Source: Linyphia triangularis (lineage: Eukaryota; Arthropoda; Arachnida; Araneae; Linyphiidae). From it: a stretch of DNA of 64,000 nucleotides. The stretch spans positions 50,794,569 to 50,858,568 of the forward strand of contig OZ021723.1 of the NCBI GenBank assembly GCA_963978545.1, written 5' to 3'. This document shows, piece after piece, positions 39,579 through 52,514 of this stretch. Position 1 is the first letter of the stretch. Every line of letters starts with the position of its first letter. The notes below the pieces were generated by a model. It saw only the letters and a program-made list of their open reading frames with translations. It was not told where the DNA came from and made no database searches. The translations under genes were made by a program, and so were the position numbers.

Positions 39579-39659
39579 TAATAAATTATATAAATTAAAA
39601 TAATAAGTTATATAAATTAAAATAATAAGTTATATAAATTAAAATAATAAGTTATATAA
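39579..39659. repeat. 22-bp tandem repeat, 3.7 copies
   Basis: Unit TAATAAGTTATATAAATTAA plus AA, with one base difference in the first copy. Confidence 0.9.
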
Positions 39660-39909
39660 GGATGACTATAAATCTATGTATTGTATGTACACTGCAAGAT
39701 TTAAAATACAGTTACGATTACGGAAAAATTGCTTTTATAGAGTTTAAATTTTTAGTTTCGTTATTGATAGAATATTTAATTAATATAAAGATTTCTGGAA
39801 TTAGTTAGTTTTGAAAATGATGTTTCAAAAGAAAAAGTAGAATAATCATTAAATTACACATTGCTATAAACACATTTTAAATGAGTTTAAAGCAATATGT
39901 AAGGAATAC

Positions 39910-39954
39910 TTAAAGCCACCGTACCATAAGCTCTTCCTGCTTCTTTTCTGTTAG
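39910..39954 (-). CDS. Terminal exon of a minus-strand small secreted-protein gene
   Basis: On the minus strand an acceptor TTTTCATTTCAG is followed by 14 codons (LTEKKQEELMVRWL) and a TAA. Entry phase 0 agrees with the exit phase of the exon at 44903-44992. The charged helix-like C-terminus suits a small alpha-helical protein. Assignment to the same gene rests on phase and strand. Confidence 0.45.
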   Translation of the reverse strand, partial: LTEKKQEELMVRWL

Positions 39955-39959
39955 CTGAA

Positions 39960-41440
39960 ATGAAAACAAATAACAAATGTTATAAATGCAATATAATTCA
40001 GATTATTATATGTATGATAATAAATATGCTTTTTTTGTAAAAAAAATCTCTGGAGTTTGAAAGACCTACATATATAGACTTTCATACATATAGACGAAAA
40101 CATAAAGTTGTGAAAACGAACGAGCTGTTGTTAGAAAAAAATAAAAGAAAATATTCTGATATATTTTTATTTTTTACAAATAAAGATAAATTGCTTCTAT
40201 TCTATATAAATAATTAATTGAAACGTCCATGATCATCACTATTTTGTTAGTTCCACTTCTCAATGATAATTAGATGATAAAAATTACGAAGTTGATGTAG
40301 GATTTTGTATTATCTTAAATTGGTATTCTTTTCAGAGAAATATCATTGCTTTAAACTATAGCTGTGTTTTAGTAATGCGTTTGAAATAAGGACTTCAAAC
40401 CAGAACTTTTACATAAAGGCAAAATCGAATCCCTAATGTTGTTTAATTTATTGCACTTATTACTTAATTTATTTGTTGAATGTCAGAATATTTACCTAAG
40501 TAAATTCAAATTTTCATTAAATTAATAAATTTTAGCTTATACGTTACAATAATGTGTACAGTACGTAATGTTTACATTAATGTTACAATATTCTTAAACT
40601 AAGGCTTTGTCCATCTGTCCATCCACGATCAACATTCTTATAATTTATGAAGGCTAGGTGTCATATGAAAAGCCTCTTCATATCGAGTTGCCATACCAAA
40701 ACTCAACAGGAAGTTATGGAAGGAATTAATAGAAATGGCTTGACACTTAAGTTATTCAGCAATCGAATAAAAATTACTAGATAAAAAAACATACATATTT
40801 AGAATAAAAAAAAAATCCTGGTATAAAATATTTTAATTTGTAATTAATTTTTGCTAAACCATTTTTGATTGTTTAACTCATTTAAAGAGTAGACTCTTTG
40901 TAGATTTTGCCCATAAATAAGCAAATAGCTCTCAAACACACTATGAAAGATTTTTTTTCCCCATTTATCTCACAGCTTAGATTTTCTACATATAGATGGC
41001 ACCACGAAATAACATTTCACGTTAAAGATCTAAGACAATAGCGTTTCTGAAATTAAAATATTATTTCTAGCTAAGTTTGCTAATAACTCAGAGAAAAATA
41101 AATTAACTATTTAAGTCTAACAGCTATGTAATTTTTATATCGCCGCTACAATTTCAACCTTAATGCATATTTCAACTTACACGTATTGTCCAATTTCATT
41201 TATTTTTTCATAAAAGTAGGTGGAATTAAACCTGTAGATATACGTAGGCAACGTAAGAAATGAGCGCATTTTTAATAGTTAAATTTATAGTTATTTTCAA
41301 AGTTCTTCTAAGAGATGTGAATTTTTTTTTCTGTCCCTAAAGTAGTATTGGTAGTGAGTCAGGTATAAATTTCTCCAACTCGGGATGCTTCGAGAATGGT
41401 ATTGTAGTAACATACCAGAGGTGGCTCCAACGGGGAGTCC
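39960..41440. other. Intron or spacer, nothing recognised
   Basis: AT-rich. A more complex stretch at about 40600-40760 has no recognised coding or family signature. Confidence 0.5.
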
Positions 41441-41833
41441 TGGTAGTGGGGGGGGGGGGGGGTAGCACCCACGTCAGGCAAACTTTGTGCCTATCCTCCC
41501 CATCGGAGAAAATTTCGTTTTCGTCGGAGAATGAATATGGATTTCATTTTTAAAAATGTACAGTTTTTGTGAAACATCACAAACATTTTTTATATTTTTC
41601 AATAATTTATGCACATATGCAGTCAAACGCCACTTATCCCCGACAGCCAAATAACACAAGCCCCGAAAATATCCACATTCCCACATCACTGTTTTCAGCA
41701 ACTAATAGTAATCGTAAACAGATGATGACTTCCGCCTCTTCTATAAAAGAGAACTCGATACCGAACACATTAAGACTGGCGGAGAGGGGTGGAGGAAATG
41801 TCGGTTCGGAAAAAGTAATAGTACTCAGGGCCT

Positions 41834-41915
41834 ATTCTAACGGGTAGTCGTGGCTTATTTGGGCAGTCGTAAATTCAAAATGGGCAGTAGTAAATTTAAA
41901 ATTGGGCAGTCGTGA
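41834..41915. repeat. ~26-bp degenerate tandem repeat
   Basis: GGGCAGTCGTAAATTCAAAAT-like unit in three imperfect copies starting at about 41858, 41881 and 41903. Confidence 0.5.
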
Positions 41916-41946
41916 AAGACACAAAACCTAAATAAAATAAAGAAAA

Positions 41947-42026
41947 ATAATTGTTCATTCTTATTTTGTAACAATAGCGCATGGTACCCCATGCGCTATA
42001 GTTACAAAATAAGAATGAACAATTAT
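41947..42026. repeat. Near-perfect 80-nt hairpin
   Basis: 38-nt arms (41947-41984 and 41989-42026) pair at 37 of 38 positions around the 4-nt loop TACC. It could be the end of a foldback element, a small hairpin RNA gene, or a recent palindromic duplication. The sequence alone does not decide. Confidence 0.8.
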
Positions 42027-42034
42027 GTACTTTT

Positions 42035-42158
42035 ACTGTATTTTTTGGGGGTGGGTGAGAAGAGCTGTAAAATAAAAACAGCAATCAATAGTTGACAAGA
42101 GGGAAGCTGACTTTAGACACAGTATCTTTTCTTTCCGAAGAAGGTGGATGACAGCTAT
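42035..42158. repeat. 124-bp direct repeat, copy 1
   Basis: Repeated at 42583-42706 with two mismatches seen. It begins ACTGTATTTTTTGGGGGTGG. The first copy directly follows the 80-nt hairpin. Confidence 0.9.
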
Positions 42159-42582
42159 ATATATAGCTTTTAAATATTTTACAATGAAATCATATTTTCG
42201 GAAGATAAATAACAAGGCATATGTCTAAAATCAAAGTTGAGAGATGACGAAATCTCCGCTCTAAGCCAGTATGAGCCGGTCCTATCCAAGCTTAAAACTT
42301 TATTGAGTAGAAAGAATTGGAGAAAGCATCGAATGTCATCTTTTCCCCCTGAACTTACAATAAAGGGTGGATGAGGAAGGTTATATGAGTTAAGTGTCCA
42401 GTGTCAGCTGATCAGCTACCTTTACAAGCCGAAACATAGGGATATCTTGTGTCATCCACTTCAATGGTCACGCATGAAACCCCCCTTTTCCCCTTTGTCA
42501 ATAAATCTTCAGTACGGCTGCTTGCGGTCAACACTCCCACTGTGTGTTCAGTCCTCCTCTGGAATTTTTTTAGGAGATGACC

Positions 42583-42706
42583 ACTGTATTTTTTGGGGGT
42601 GGGTGAGAAGAGTTGTAAAATAAAAACAGCAATGAATAGTTGACAAGAGGGAAGCTGACTTTAGACACAGTATCTTTTCTTTCCGAAGAAGGTGGATGAC
42701 AGCTAT
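42583..42706. repeat. 124-bp direct repeat, copy 2
   Basis: Copy of 42035-42158 on the same strand, 548 bp away. Confidence 0.9.
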
Positions 42707-42910
42707 TGAATGTTTGCCTTGTAAGTGTAAATAATCTTTTAATGTTTGGTATCAAAAACATTGAATTTGTATTCACGATTGTTTAGCTGTCTTTTGCAAC
42801 TTCGCAATGAAAGGTATTTCAAATTCTTTCATAAGAAAAATATTGTAGAAATATATAGATGTATGAATATTAACCAATTAATATATATATATATATATAA
42901 CATGATGTAA

Positions 42911-42975
42911 CATCAATCACTAAATTATCGAGGTACATTAGTTTGTATTGTGTGGAATGAAGTAGATAGAACTTG

Positions 42976-43017
<42 letters not shown>

Positions 43018-43295
43018 ACGTTAGTATCCATTTTACAGAAAAATCATTTTTTTAACAAAAAAATTTATTTTGGAATATTTTTAATTATCAATACATGCTT
43101 TAAAAATGTATAGAAGAGTGTTTTTCCGTGTTATACCACTCTTTCACTACTCATTGCGAACTATTGCCTTTCAAATATATACCGTTTAAAAATTAAAAAA
43201 AAATTAAGAAAAATAGTAATTTTTTGTATTTCTCCAAACTTTGAGGTGAATGCGCGATCGGAAAATATAATTTTTTTTTTCAAATTTTTTTTTAC
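42911..43295. repeat. Dispersed repeat, copy B
   Basis: Block 42911-42976 is the reverse complement of 24557-24622. Block 43014-43295 resembles 24725-25002 in the same direction. A (TA)n run separates them. Confidence 0.7.
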
Positions 43296-43439
43296 ATACC
43301 TACCATACCTACCTTTTCTTATCAAGATGTGTATCAACTTCTTTCACCTCATGCGTTTAAAAAATAAAAAATAAAATTTTTTCGAACCATCTTAATATAT
43401 ATATACAACAGGGAGAGAAAGAGAAAAAGAGAGAAAATT

Positions 43440-44880
43440 GTATATATATTTACCCCAAAAGCTTGCACTTTGGGCAAGATGGTCGCAAAGACCTGAAATA
43501 AATAAATGTTTTCGCTTAAAAAGTTATTTTATGGTTTTAATTGAATAGATTGTATCAAATTGACAGCATGAGCAAAAAGATAATATTTTAGCTCATAAAG
43601 ATTTAGTTTATCAAGTGTAAGTTTAAATAATATCAACGCATGGTTTTACCCATAATATTTCAAGTTTGAATAGGTAAAGGTAAGTGCACATAATTGTATT
43701 TTCATTGGATATAATTAATTTTTACTAAATTGAAAAGTACAGGGTGTTCACTAAAGTCCTATGTAACCCCATCGACCTTGAATGACAGCTATAATTATAA
43801 TTTTTATAACTCCTCATGAAAGCAAAGTCAAAGTCGAGCCTATCTAAAAAAACTATGCGTGGTATATGAAAATAGTTAATTACAAAGTTGTAGAGAAGCA
43901 TTTATTTATCATGAAAAGATACCTCATACACATGAATGTATTTAATTGATGTGTACGATTGTTGATGTTGAAAGTATGTTCACGTTTTCACGTCGTGAAA
44001 CGTCTCATTCTCAAAATTCAACAGTTAGTCTCAAATACACACCGATATGTCACCAACAAATAAATGATATTTCTTGAGGTCTGTTGTCACGTAATTATCT
44101 ATAAGGGATGAATGGTTCGTTTCTGAGAAGTTGCGTGAGTTGACAGTGTTGGCAAACTCAAACAAATGAGAGTTGGGTGCCTTCCATTCAAAGCATACAT
44201 GTATATAAGTTTTTTTTCCCCCCTTTTCTTTTTGTTACTATACTGATGCCGCTCAACAGTTTTTTTTAATGGACAATTTTCATGTACCTATTCCTCATAG
44301 TGTTTGATATGGACATGCTAACTCCTGATTTTGACACTAGGTGGTAATTTAAGCAGTATATCGGATAGCGCTTGGCCACTTTATTAGACTTTGACACAAC
44401 TTTTTTTACTGTAGTTTCAGTACACAAATATCAAACCGGTGGTAAATGACTGAAGTAGCATCCTGTTTTAATTAGTTGCTTTGATGATACCTACATACTT
44501 TAACAGGCAATTTTGAAGAATTTTGTTGAAACCTTTCTCCGTAATTCTTTTTGTTGTGAATTTAGTAGTCAAATGTAGTGAGTGACCGAAACCCGATCAA
44601 AGCTACTTATACAATTTAGTAAAAACGAGTCAGAAAATATTATGAGACTACTATTTATTATAATTTGCAAGCACTTCATAATGAGAAAGCTTACATGAGT
44701 GAATGCTACAATATGATGCAGTGGCAGCCAAACTAATTTATCTTTTATGTCTTAGAAAAATTTTAAACCAATTTTGTAGAAAAGCCTTCTTTGTATTTAA
44801 ATCTACACTTGCATCCAACTATTTATATTTTTTCTAAATTTACTCATAATAATCAACGCGATATCAAAATGAAATGTAAG
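43440..44880. other. Intron of the minus-strand gene, nothing firmly recognised
   Basis: AT-rich. TACAGGGTGTTCACTAAAGT at about 43739 resembles the terminal motif of the TA-flanked element at 47471, but no partner end was found. Confidence 0.45.
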
Positions 44881-44902
44881 AAATATAATTAATTTGACTC
44901 AC

Positions 44903-44992
44903 TTTCTTTTGGAGTTCCTTGGAAGCGCAAAGTTTGATCATGGAATCGTGAAATGTTTCCTCTCCGGTCATATCTCTAATTGCGGACTGCAA
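44903..44992 (-). CDS. Internal exon of the minus-strand secreted-protein gene
   Basis: On the minus strand: acceptor TTTTTTTTCTTATGTGTAG (or six bases later at TTGCAG), 30 codons, donor GTGAGT. It encodes LQSAIRDMTGEETFHDSMIK and on to CASKELQKK. Both ends are phase 0, which joins in frame to the exon at 39910-39954. A LINE begins about 80 bp upstream in the intron. The family is not recognised. It sits within the span of the signal-peptide exon at 52515, but at least one linking exon is missing. Confidence 0.5.
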
Positions 44993-45069
44993 CTACACAT
45001 AAGAAAAAAAATTGAAGTAATTATTAGTGGTAATTATGCCAATTGTAACTGGAAAACCAATGAATGCAA

Positions 45070-46406
45070 TTCTCTTTCCCACTCACAAAATTATTCCTGT
45101 TTTCAAGAAAGGAGATTCAACTGATTGTAAAAATTATCGACCAATTTCAATATTGAGCCCTTTTTCCAAGATTTTCGAAATCATAATTTATAAAAAATTA
45201 TTTCATCAGGTTAAAAGCATTATTTCTTTGAATCAACACGGATTTATCCCAAAACGATCAACACTTACAAATTTGTTTTGTTTAACTAATAAGATTATTT
45301 CCTTTATAGAATGTGGCTATCAACTTGATGTAATTTATACTGATTTCTCTAAAGCTTTTGATTCAATCGACTTTGGTATTCTTTTGAAAAAGTTAAGTAA
45401 TATGGGTTTTCATTGCAATCTTACCGATTGGTTCTTTTCATATTTAAGTAATAGAATGTTATATGTTTATTTTAAAGATGCAATTTCTAACAAATTTACT
45501 AATTCTTCTGGTGTCCTCCAAGGCTCTAATTTGGGACCCCTGCTTTTTATTTTATTTATCAATGATCTTTGTGATATTTTTAAATTGTGTGATTTTCTTT
45601 TGTTTGCTGATGACCTTAAAATGTTTAGATCCATTTGTACCATTGCTGATGCTGAGGAGTTGCAGTTGGATATTGATTGCCTTTATCGTTGGTGTAGCGT
45701 TAATAGTTTATTTTTAAATATTGATAAATGCAGTGTTATAAGTTTTACGCGTAAAAAACAAGCTTTTTCTTATCCTTATTATGTCAATAATCAAACTTTA
45801 ACTCGTTGTGACCATATCAGAGATCTTGGCGTCATTTTTGATTCTAAACTTGATTTTTCTCTTCATATTGATGATATTATCTTAAATGCTCAGAAGATGC
45901 TTGGTTTTCTTAAACGTAATACAAAAGATTTTTCTAATCCTCAGGCTTTTAAAACTCTTTATTTTAGTTTGGTCCGTTCAAATTTTGAATACTGCTCACT
46001 TATTTGGGACCCTTACTATAACAATAAAATTATAATTCTTTAAAGGGTCCAGACTAAATTTATGCGTTATCTTTATTATAAGGGTAAGCATTATAATTCT
46101 CATGATTTCTCCTCTTCTATCCTTCGCAATTTCTTCAGCATCCCCAGTTTATAATCTAGACGTGAGCTTTCTTGTGTTTCTTTCTTTTACAAAGTCCTTA
46201 ATAATTTTATTGATTGCATTGAGAGCCATAATTCCATTAAATTTGCTGTACCGACCAATACTCGTAGCCAAAATTTATTTGTTACTGTTTTTACCAAATA
46301 TAACTACATTGACAACTTTTGTTTGTATAAATTTTATAGAATTTTTAATTTGATTTCTGATGATTTGGATATTTTTAATGTATCTTTTTCTATGGTTCAA
46401 GGCTAA
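45070..46406 (+). pseudogene. 5'-truncated Jockey-like LINE reverse transcriptase
   Basis: A frame open from upstream of 45070 encodes the RT of a non-LTR retrotransposon: IIPVFKKGDS, NYRPISILSPFSKIFE, TDFSKAFDSIDF, SSGVLQGSNLGPLLFILFIN and FADDLKMF (FADD at 45603-45614). The same frame continues past stops at 46041 and 46152 to a natural stop at 46404, so two nonsense changes inactivate it. The endonuclease and first ORF are absent, as in typical 5' truncation. The 3' end leads into a (TAAA)n tail at 46518-46689. Confidence 0.85.
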
Positions 46407-46517
46407 ATGTCTGCTGGTTTTAAATGTGTAATCTTGTTTTTGTTACTATTGTTTGCTTTTTGTAATGTACTATTCCACGTACACTTTAAATGGAATTTTT
46501 TTCTGTAGTGTGCTTTA

Positions 46518-46689
<172 letters not shown>

Positions 46690-47468
46690 CAACTATGTGA
46701 TGTACTCTTGATTTTTATTCGAACTTTTAAGTAATTTTGAGAGTATGAGATTCCACAGGCAAGAAGAATAAATGGAACCACCAAAAATAATTCGAGCACT
46801 CAAATTGAGCATTATTTTTAAAACCAGTCGTGATTAATTCAAGGATGTCTGACAAATTCCTTATTTTATATCTATTATTATTATTATTATTTTTTTTTTT
46901 GTTATCTTCTCATTACAGTTAATTTGCAATAAATTATAAATTATTTTTGAACAATCTTATGCAAATAACAAGTTAGCGACAAAATGTTGAAAATTGAGGT
47001 TTTCACATTTTTGAATTCAGCTGGACATTATCTAATTACTTGTAACAATTTTATATACTATATATTTAATTAGTTATTTACAGAGCTACTGTTGAGTGTG
47101 ACTCTCAATATAAGTGAACGTTCTTATAAATCTACCAACGTATTTTCCCGAAAATCAGATGATCATCACTTACTTGGTATTTCCATAAAACTGTATTTTT
47201 TAACTAATAATTTTACTTACAACAGCAATTTCAATATTAAAAACTTATCGGTTCTTCTTGTTCTACGAATCTAATCGTTGAACCATGCGTAAAACAATAT
47301 TAAAGGTCTGTGTTGTTAAAAAGTGTAAGTATCAAAGTTTACTTCAGAGACATTAATTGTTAAAGTTTTTACTTTGATACTTCTTTTAGAGATATTTTTC
47401 TTTTTAAAAATGTATTTTATTTAGTAAATACTTTCTTTAATAGTTGAAGTAATTTTCATTAAACCATA
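46690..47468. other. Intron, nothing recognised
   Basis: AT-rich, no supported feature. Confidence 0.5.
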
Positions 47469-47470
47469 TA

Positions 47471-48214
47471 CAGGGTAGTCATAAAGACACTTTGGCGATA
47501 TATGAACCTCTAGCAACCGTTCCGTTTAACAGATCGAGATGAGATTTAAGGTATAGTTATTTAGAGGTATGAGCTCGAGGTTCTATGAATGACAACTAAA
47601 TGGCTCTCACGATTACGGTTATTGTTACAGAAACTCGAAATTTTCGAATGGCAAGACATACTCTTTCCTCTCTCAAAATGCTCAGCGCATTCGAAAACCC
47701 TGAAGAGCGCTGGAACGTACGTGTATAAAAAAATGGACGCGTTATGCACGGTGGAAATTTTGCATATGATTGAGACCAAAGTTCACATGGGTGCCATAAC
47801 AGGCAATTTTATAGGTTTTCTATGTTGAATATATAACGAGCGGCGTTATGTGATTGGTGCCTTGCCTCTGTTAAGTGCAAATTTCCTCTGTGTGCCCTGA
47901 TCGTGATTCTGTTGACCGTTCGCAGAGCTGTTTTTTGTGCATGCATAACTTGCCCGTTTTTTGTGAAACACGTACCGTTCCAACGTTCTTTAGGATTTTC
48001 GCATGCTCTGAGCATTTTGCGACATAAAAAAAAAAAATACTGCCATTCGAAAATTTCGAGTTTCTGTAACTATAACCGTAACCGTGAGCGCCATTTAGTT
48101 GCCATTCATAGAACCTCGAGCTCATACCTCTAAATAACTATTCCTGAAATCTCATCTTGATTTAACGGCCGTTTGAGGTCCATATATCGGCAAAGTTTCT
48201 TTATGACCACCCTG
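47471..48214. mobile_element. TA-flanked foldback/MITE with ~290-bp terminal inverted repeats
   Basis: 744 bp. The left end CAGGGTAGTCATAAAGACAC and the right end, as complement CAGGGTGGTCATAAAGAAAC, are flanked by TA at 47469-47470 and 48215-48216. The arms stay alike to about 47750 and back from about 47930. Landmarks include GAGGTATGAGCTCGAGGTTC and ACAGAAACTCGAAATTTTCG in both. A TA target and CAGGG ends suggest the Tc1/mariner superfamily. No transposase. Confidence 0.85.
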
Positions 48215-48219
48215 TACTT

Positions 48220-50090
48220 AGCCGAGGTAAGTTTCAAAAGTTATTCTAATACTAAACGCCGCTCATTTATTGTGTAATCTAGGATTGCAAAAAGATATCA
48301 AACCTGACCCGCTTCCACTTAGCCCACCAATAGTATCGTGGAAAATAATAAATACACATTACCATGTTTGTTTTAAGTTTCTAAACAAATATACTAGTCT
48401 TGTTTGAAGTATTTAAAGAATTCTGGAAACAACATATTTTATGTAATGAATTCTGATTTATTTATGCAAGTTTCTCATTTTTTTTTAGTATACCAATAAT
48501 TATCAATGGAAAAAATATTATTTATGTTTTGTTTGGGTGCATTTATGGGAAAGTGTTAAGTCATGAAATAGGTCGTTTAGTCTTAGTGTTTTAATGAAGC
48601 ATATTAGGTATTTTTACAGAAATAGACCTGGACTAGGTTCTCGTCTGCGTTATAACATGCTGAAGATAGTTGCAGCTGCGGAGGAAAACAGAAAGGAAAA
48701 AGCATTGCTCGAGTTTATCTACGTTCCCTCTTGTAGGTACATAGGCGGCGCTGTAATTCGCGCGGGTGGCTGACGTGGAGAGATAGAGATTATAATACAT
48801 TTTTAAACATGAATAAGGTAGTTTTTTTGGTTTAAACCTAGTAAAATGTTTCAATAATTACCCTTGCAGGAAAAGTATAAGCACACTTGAATCCGGTATC
48901 TTGTTTACTCTTGTCTTTATCTAGAGGTAGAAAAATATGAAATTAAACTTCTTTTGAAAGATAGTATTAGGTGAACAAATTATTGATGAAAGTTAGAGGG
49001 CTCATTTAAGTTCATAAGTTGTTGACTAATGCTATTTATTTCATGTTTAGAACCATTGGCTTCAATAATGTCACCGCTTCCTAATTTTTATAACATTTCT
49101 TAATCATAACATGAAGGTCAGATATTTCATTTTATTTAAAGATAATTTTTATTGAAAACTTCAACAAGTAAAACTTTTCAATGGGTTGTGGGATGACTTT
49201 TAACAAAAGAAAAGTAACAACTTTTCTTAGTTTTAAGATTGATAATATTAATCTGATTAAAAATACATATACAAATTTAAATACAACAAATTTGAAGTCT
49301 GAAAATGTAAAAGGCTAACAAATTTAATAGATTATATTCAATTTATTCAGCTAAAAGCTTAAAACACAGCATAATTTTTGATATTCTTGTATAAATTTTA
49401 AAATTTATAATTAATATAGGAAATATGACCAAGAAATTTCATCGGGCATTTAGTTCGAGAACCATTTCCTCACATGTTTGGTTGAAAAAATATTGTTTTA
49501 ATGTTACTCTTTTTACACAACTAACACTTTTTCAGTAAAAACCAATATTCGAGCATTTTTCTTTCCTTGCATGATTTTTACTTAGTATCATTGTTTTATC
49601 CTCAACATGAACATTAAATACTATGATCCTGTTTCCGAAATTTTATAAATACAAAGTAAATGATTTTTTGTTTTATTTAACCTTTCTTTGAAACAGACAT
49701 TTTCCACAAACCCTTATGTAGAAATTAAATTGTTATTCTAGTGAATCTTTTCCTCCCCAATCACTATTCGAAGAGAAATTAATTGTTTTTTTGCTGGTTT
49801 GAACTTCCTTTCTTTGTTTACTTTCTCACGGTTCAACTTTTTAAGACTTAACGTTGTTTTATTTTTAACTCTTAAGTGTTTGTTGTTCAATTAGTATTAC
49901 ACTTTATTATATACAGGTTTAGTCCTATATTTAAATAACGGTTAAGTATTCAAATCAAGGATATTGATACGTAACAATTTGCATGCCTTCTTATCGTAGA
50001 CAAAAAGATGTAGGTAGTATAAGACGGTATAGGAATTCTTTGTTTTAATTGAATTTCTAGAATTTTTTTGTAATGTACACTATATTTAGT
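48220..50090. other. Intron of the minus-strand gene; one GC-richer segment
   Basis: Mostly AT-rich. Bases 48620-48790 are GC-richer and open on both strands but not recognised; they are probably repeat-derived. Confidence 0.45.
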
Positions 50091-50100
50091 TAAAAATAAA

Positions 50101-50117
50101 GGCGGCAAAGCTCCGCC
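50101..50117. repeat. GC hairpin, Helitron-like end candidate
   Basis: GGCGG-CAAAGCT-CCGCC, a perfect 5-bp stem in AT-rich DNA, with the GCTCCG core also seen in the hairpin at 32175-32191. It may be the end of a related element. Confidence 0.35.
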
Positions 50118-50592
50118 GGTGTGATTCAATTGCATGCTAATATGTTTAGACTTAGTTTATTAGAAATAGCACTCCTAATTTGTTGTCACTTTTGAGCTTC
50201 TATTATGGAAGAATGTAATTGTTCATGTAGAATTATACATTGAAAGATATAAACGCATAACAAATAAACCTTTCAATAATGTCCTCCTATTTATCATTTT
50301 TCGAAGTATTCAGTTACATTTTCGAACCTGACCCTCAAAAGTGTCATTTCAGAAACATGATTATAGAATAAAAAATTCCATTTAGGTAATTTTTAACTAT
50401 CCCAAACTGTTCCCAAATTTCCATTTTCTTTACATTGTCAAGAAATTAGATTATGTTATTCAAGTAGTTTTTTGAAACTGTAAACGTTTGATCTCTCAAA
50501 AGTTTTCTTTCATGACTCTGAATATGAAGTTAAAAAAATCCATCTTTTGATAAGTTTTCAATTTCCTACATTCACTTCGAAATTTAATATAT

Positions 50593-50963
50593 TGTTATGA
50601 ATTTTTCCACTGAGGCAATGATGGCACAGTTTTTACGGTATAAAAATATTTGTTCTCTCTTCAAAAGCTCACAAAAGTTATTCGAAGAACAGTCACTATC
50701 AAGCTTCCAAACAAGCTTCAATGAAAACAACTTCGAATACAGCGATTATACAAGCTCACTCCAATAGGTAAACAAAGCGATCAGTTTTCATCGAAGTCCA
50801 AAGTCAATCTGAAAACTTTCCCGGTCTCCGGTCTTTATATACCAGGCGCGTGAGAACATTCCCGAAATTTCCAGCCAATTCGTCGAAAAAGAAACATCTC
50901 GAAATTTCCCGATTGCTTTAGGTGTTGCCACCTTTTTTCTAACCTGTATAATCGCTGTTAATA
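50593..50963 (-). repeat. Truncated solo LTR of the gypsy family, antisense
   Basis: Reverse complement of the gypsy LTR from its AACA end (TGTTATGAATTTTTCCACTG at 50593) through the TATA region (TTTATATACC near 50834) to about 100 bp short of the LTR start. Roughly 85% alike by eye. No internal element sequence is attached, so it is a solo or broken LTR, older than the element at 3659. Confidence 0.85.
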
Positions 50964-50969
50964 ATGCCA

Positions 50970-52500
50970 ATGGGAATGAGCTATTTTCCCAGGATTTTTT
51001 TTACATTGATACTTTAAGTTGAATTATTAAAACAGTGTAATTAGAAATAAGTAAAACTTATTTATTTTTCAATTAAATTGCATAAGTATCAAAGCTTTGA
51101 AAACATGTGTTTCAACATTGAGTATAAAATCACTTTCATTTTAAAATAAAGTTTTAACACATCAAGTTGGTTTTGAACCATGTACCATCTCAATAGCCTG
51201 CCACCACCAAAGATTTCTTAATTTTCTCTTAAAAGGATAGTAAATGTTATTTTTCAAACTTAAAATGAAAGTTGGTTTGAAACACATTTTTTATAAGACA
51301 AATTGTTTAATTAACTAATTAGATAACTAAATCGTACTTCACTAAATCGTTATTGAAATTAAAATTCAGCTTTTACTTTCGAGGACATAAAACAAAATTC
51401 AATCCAAGGCGAAACAGTAATGATGAGAAATTTAAGGAAACCTATTGCCAGCTGTTAAGGTTTATTATATTTGATTACCCATTAGTTTGGCAATTGAAGA
51501 ACAGGGACGGCGGATCGAATTTTAAGTTTTATAAATGTGCACCATGTCGTAATGTTCCTCCCCCCCCCCCCTTCTACATGACTGGTTGAATTAAAAGGTC
51601 TCATTACGTAGTAGTTATTGCATCACTTCTTACGGATTAAAATTTCGTTCTTATAAATAGATTCTACCGTTATATTTTCCTAATGTATATAGAAACTACA
51701 AAATAGTGCTTTAAGCTTACCGATTTCGAGAACAACAAAGCAATTAAGCTTTGCTTGTTGAGTAATTGAGTCTATTGTATTGGTATAAATACAGCGATTA
51801 CAATAAATTCTAGAACAGTTTTATTATCCCTTTCTTAATGTACTAATACTTAACTACTAGTCCAATAAAGTTAATCGGAGAAATTTTAATTTTTTAAATT
51901 TTTAAATTCTTAATTAAGAATATAGCTCTAAATTTCCTCACAACTATTTACCCATGTACATGGCTTTCAAACCAATTACTTGTTAACCATTCAAGTTAAA
52001 TTACTAAAAATGAAATTCAAACACTATAAGCCTTAATAAAATAACATGAGTGCATTATAATACACCACAAAATTAAACAAATATATTTATAACTTCGTAC
52101 TTATACCAGCATATATTTAAATACAGGGAAAGTCTGTCGAGTCAATAATATTATATATAATATATGAAAACAGTAACGTTCCCTCCCCAAAATAATAACG
52201 ATTTTTATATAATTGTTCAACACCATGCCATGTGGATGCACAGATGTAATACACTTCAAACTTCAGTCAATTACAGTCAATGTTTTTAAATATAAATTAA
52301 TCTAATCTAATTTTTAATCTAACATAATTAATAAGCAAAAGTAATTAGTTAATATTAGAAATTTCATAATGAAATTTAGGACAAGTGCAATTTAGCCAAT
52401 ATGTTATTATTATTATATATAATTTTTTATATTATTGTTTAGCCAATATATAATAGACTTTCCATATTATTAGTTAGGAAGTGAAATAAAAGTAATTAAT
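50970..52500. other. Intron 1 region of the minus-strand gene
   Basis: AT-rich. A possible small minus-strand exon at 51721-51771 (donor GTAAGC, phase 1 in and out, reading SITQQAKLNCFVVLEI) is weak because its acceptor lacks a pyrimidine tract. A C-run lies at about 51559. Confidence 0.4.
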
Positions 52501-52514
52501 TAATAAGCACTTAC

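Noticed and set aside
45463..46353. Hydrophobic open frames within the LINE
   Set aside because: They are out-of-frame readings of the T-rich reverse transcriptase sequence.
47180..47300. Possible linking mini-exon for the minus-strand gene (17 nt with correct phases and a GTAAGT donor)
   Set aside because: Too short and with a poor acceptor; phase agreement is easily met by chance.
48633..48854. Open frames on both strands in a GC-richer block, one with ATG at 48657 and an acceptor-like TTTTTACAG upstream
   Set aside because: No phase-consistent neighbours, no recognisable protein; more likely a repeat fragment.
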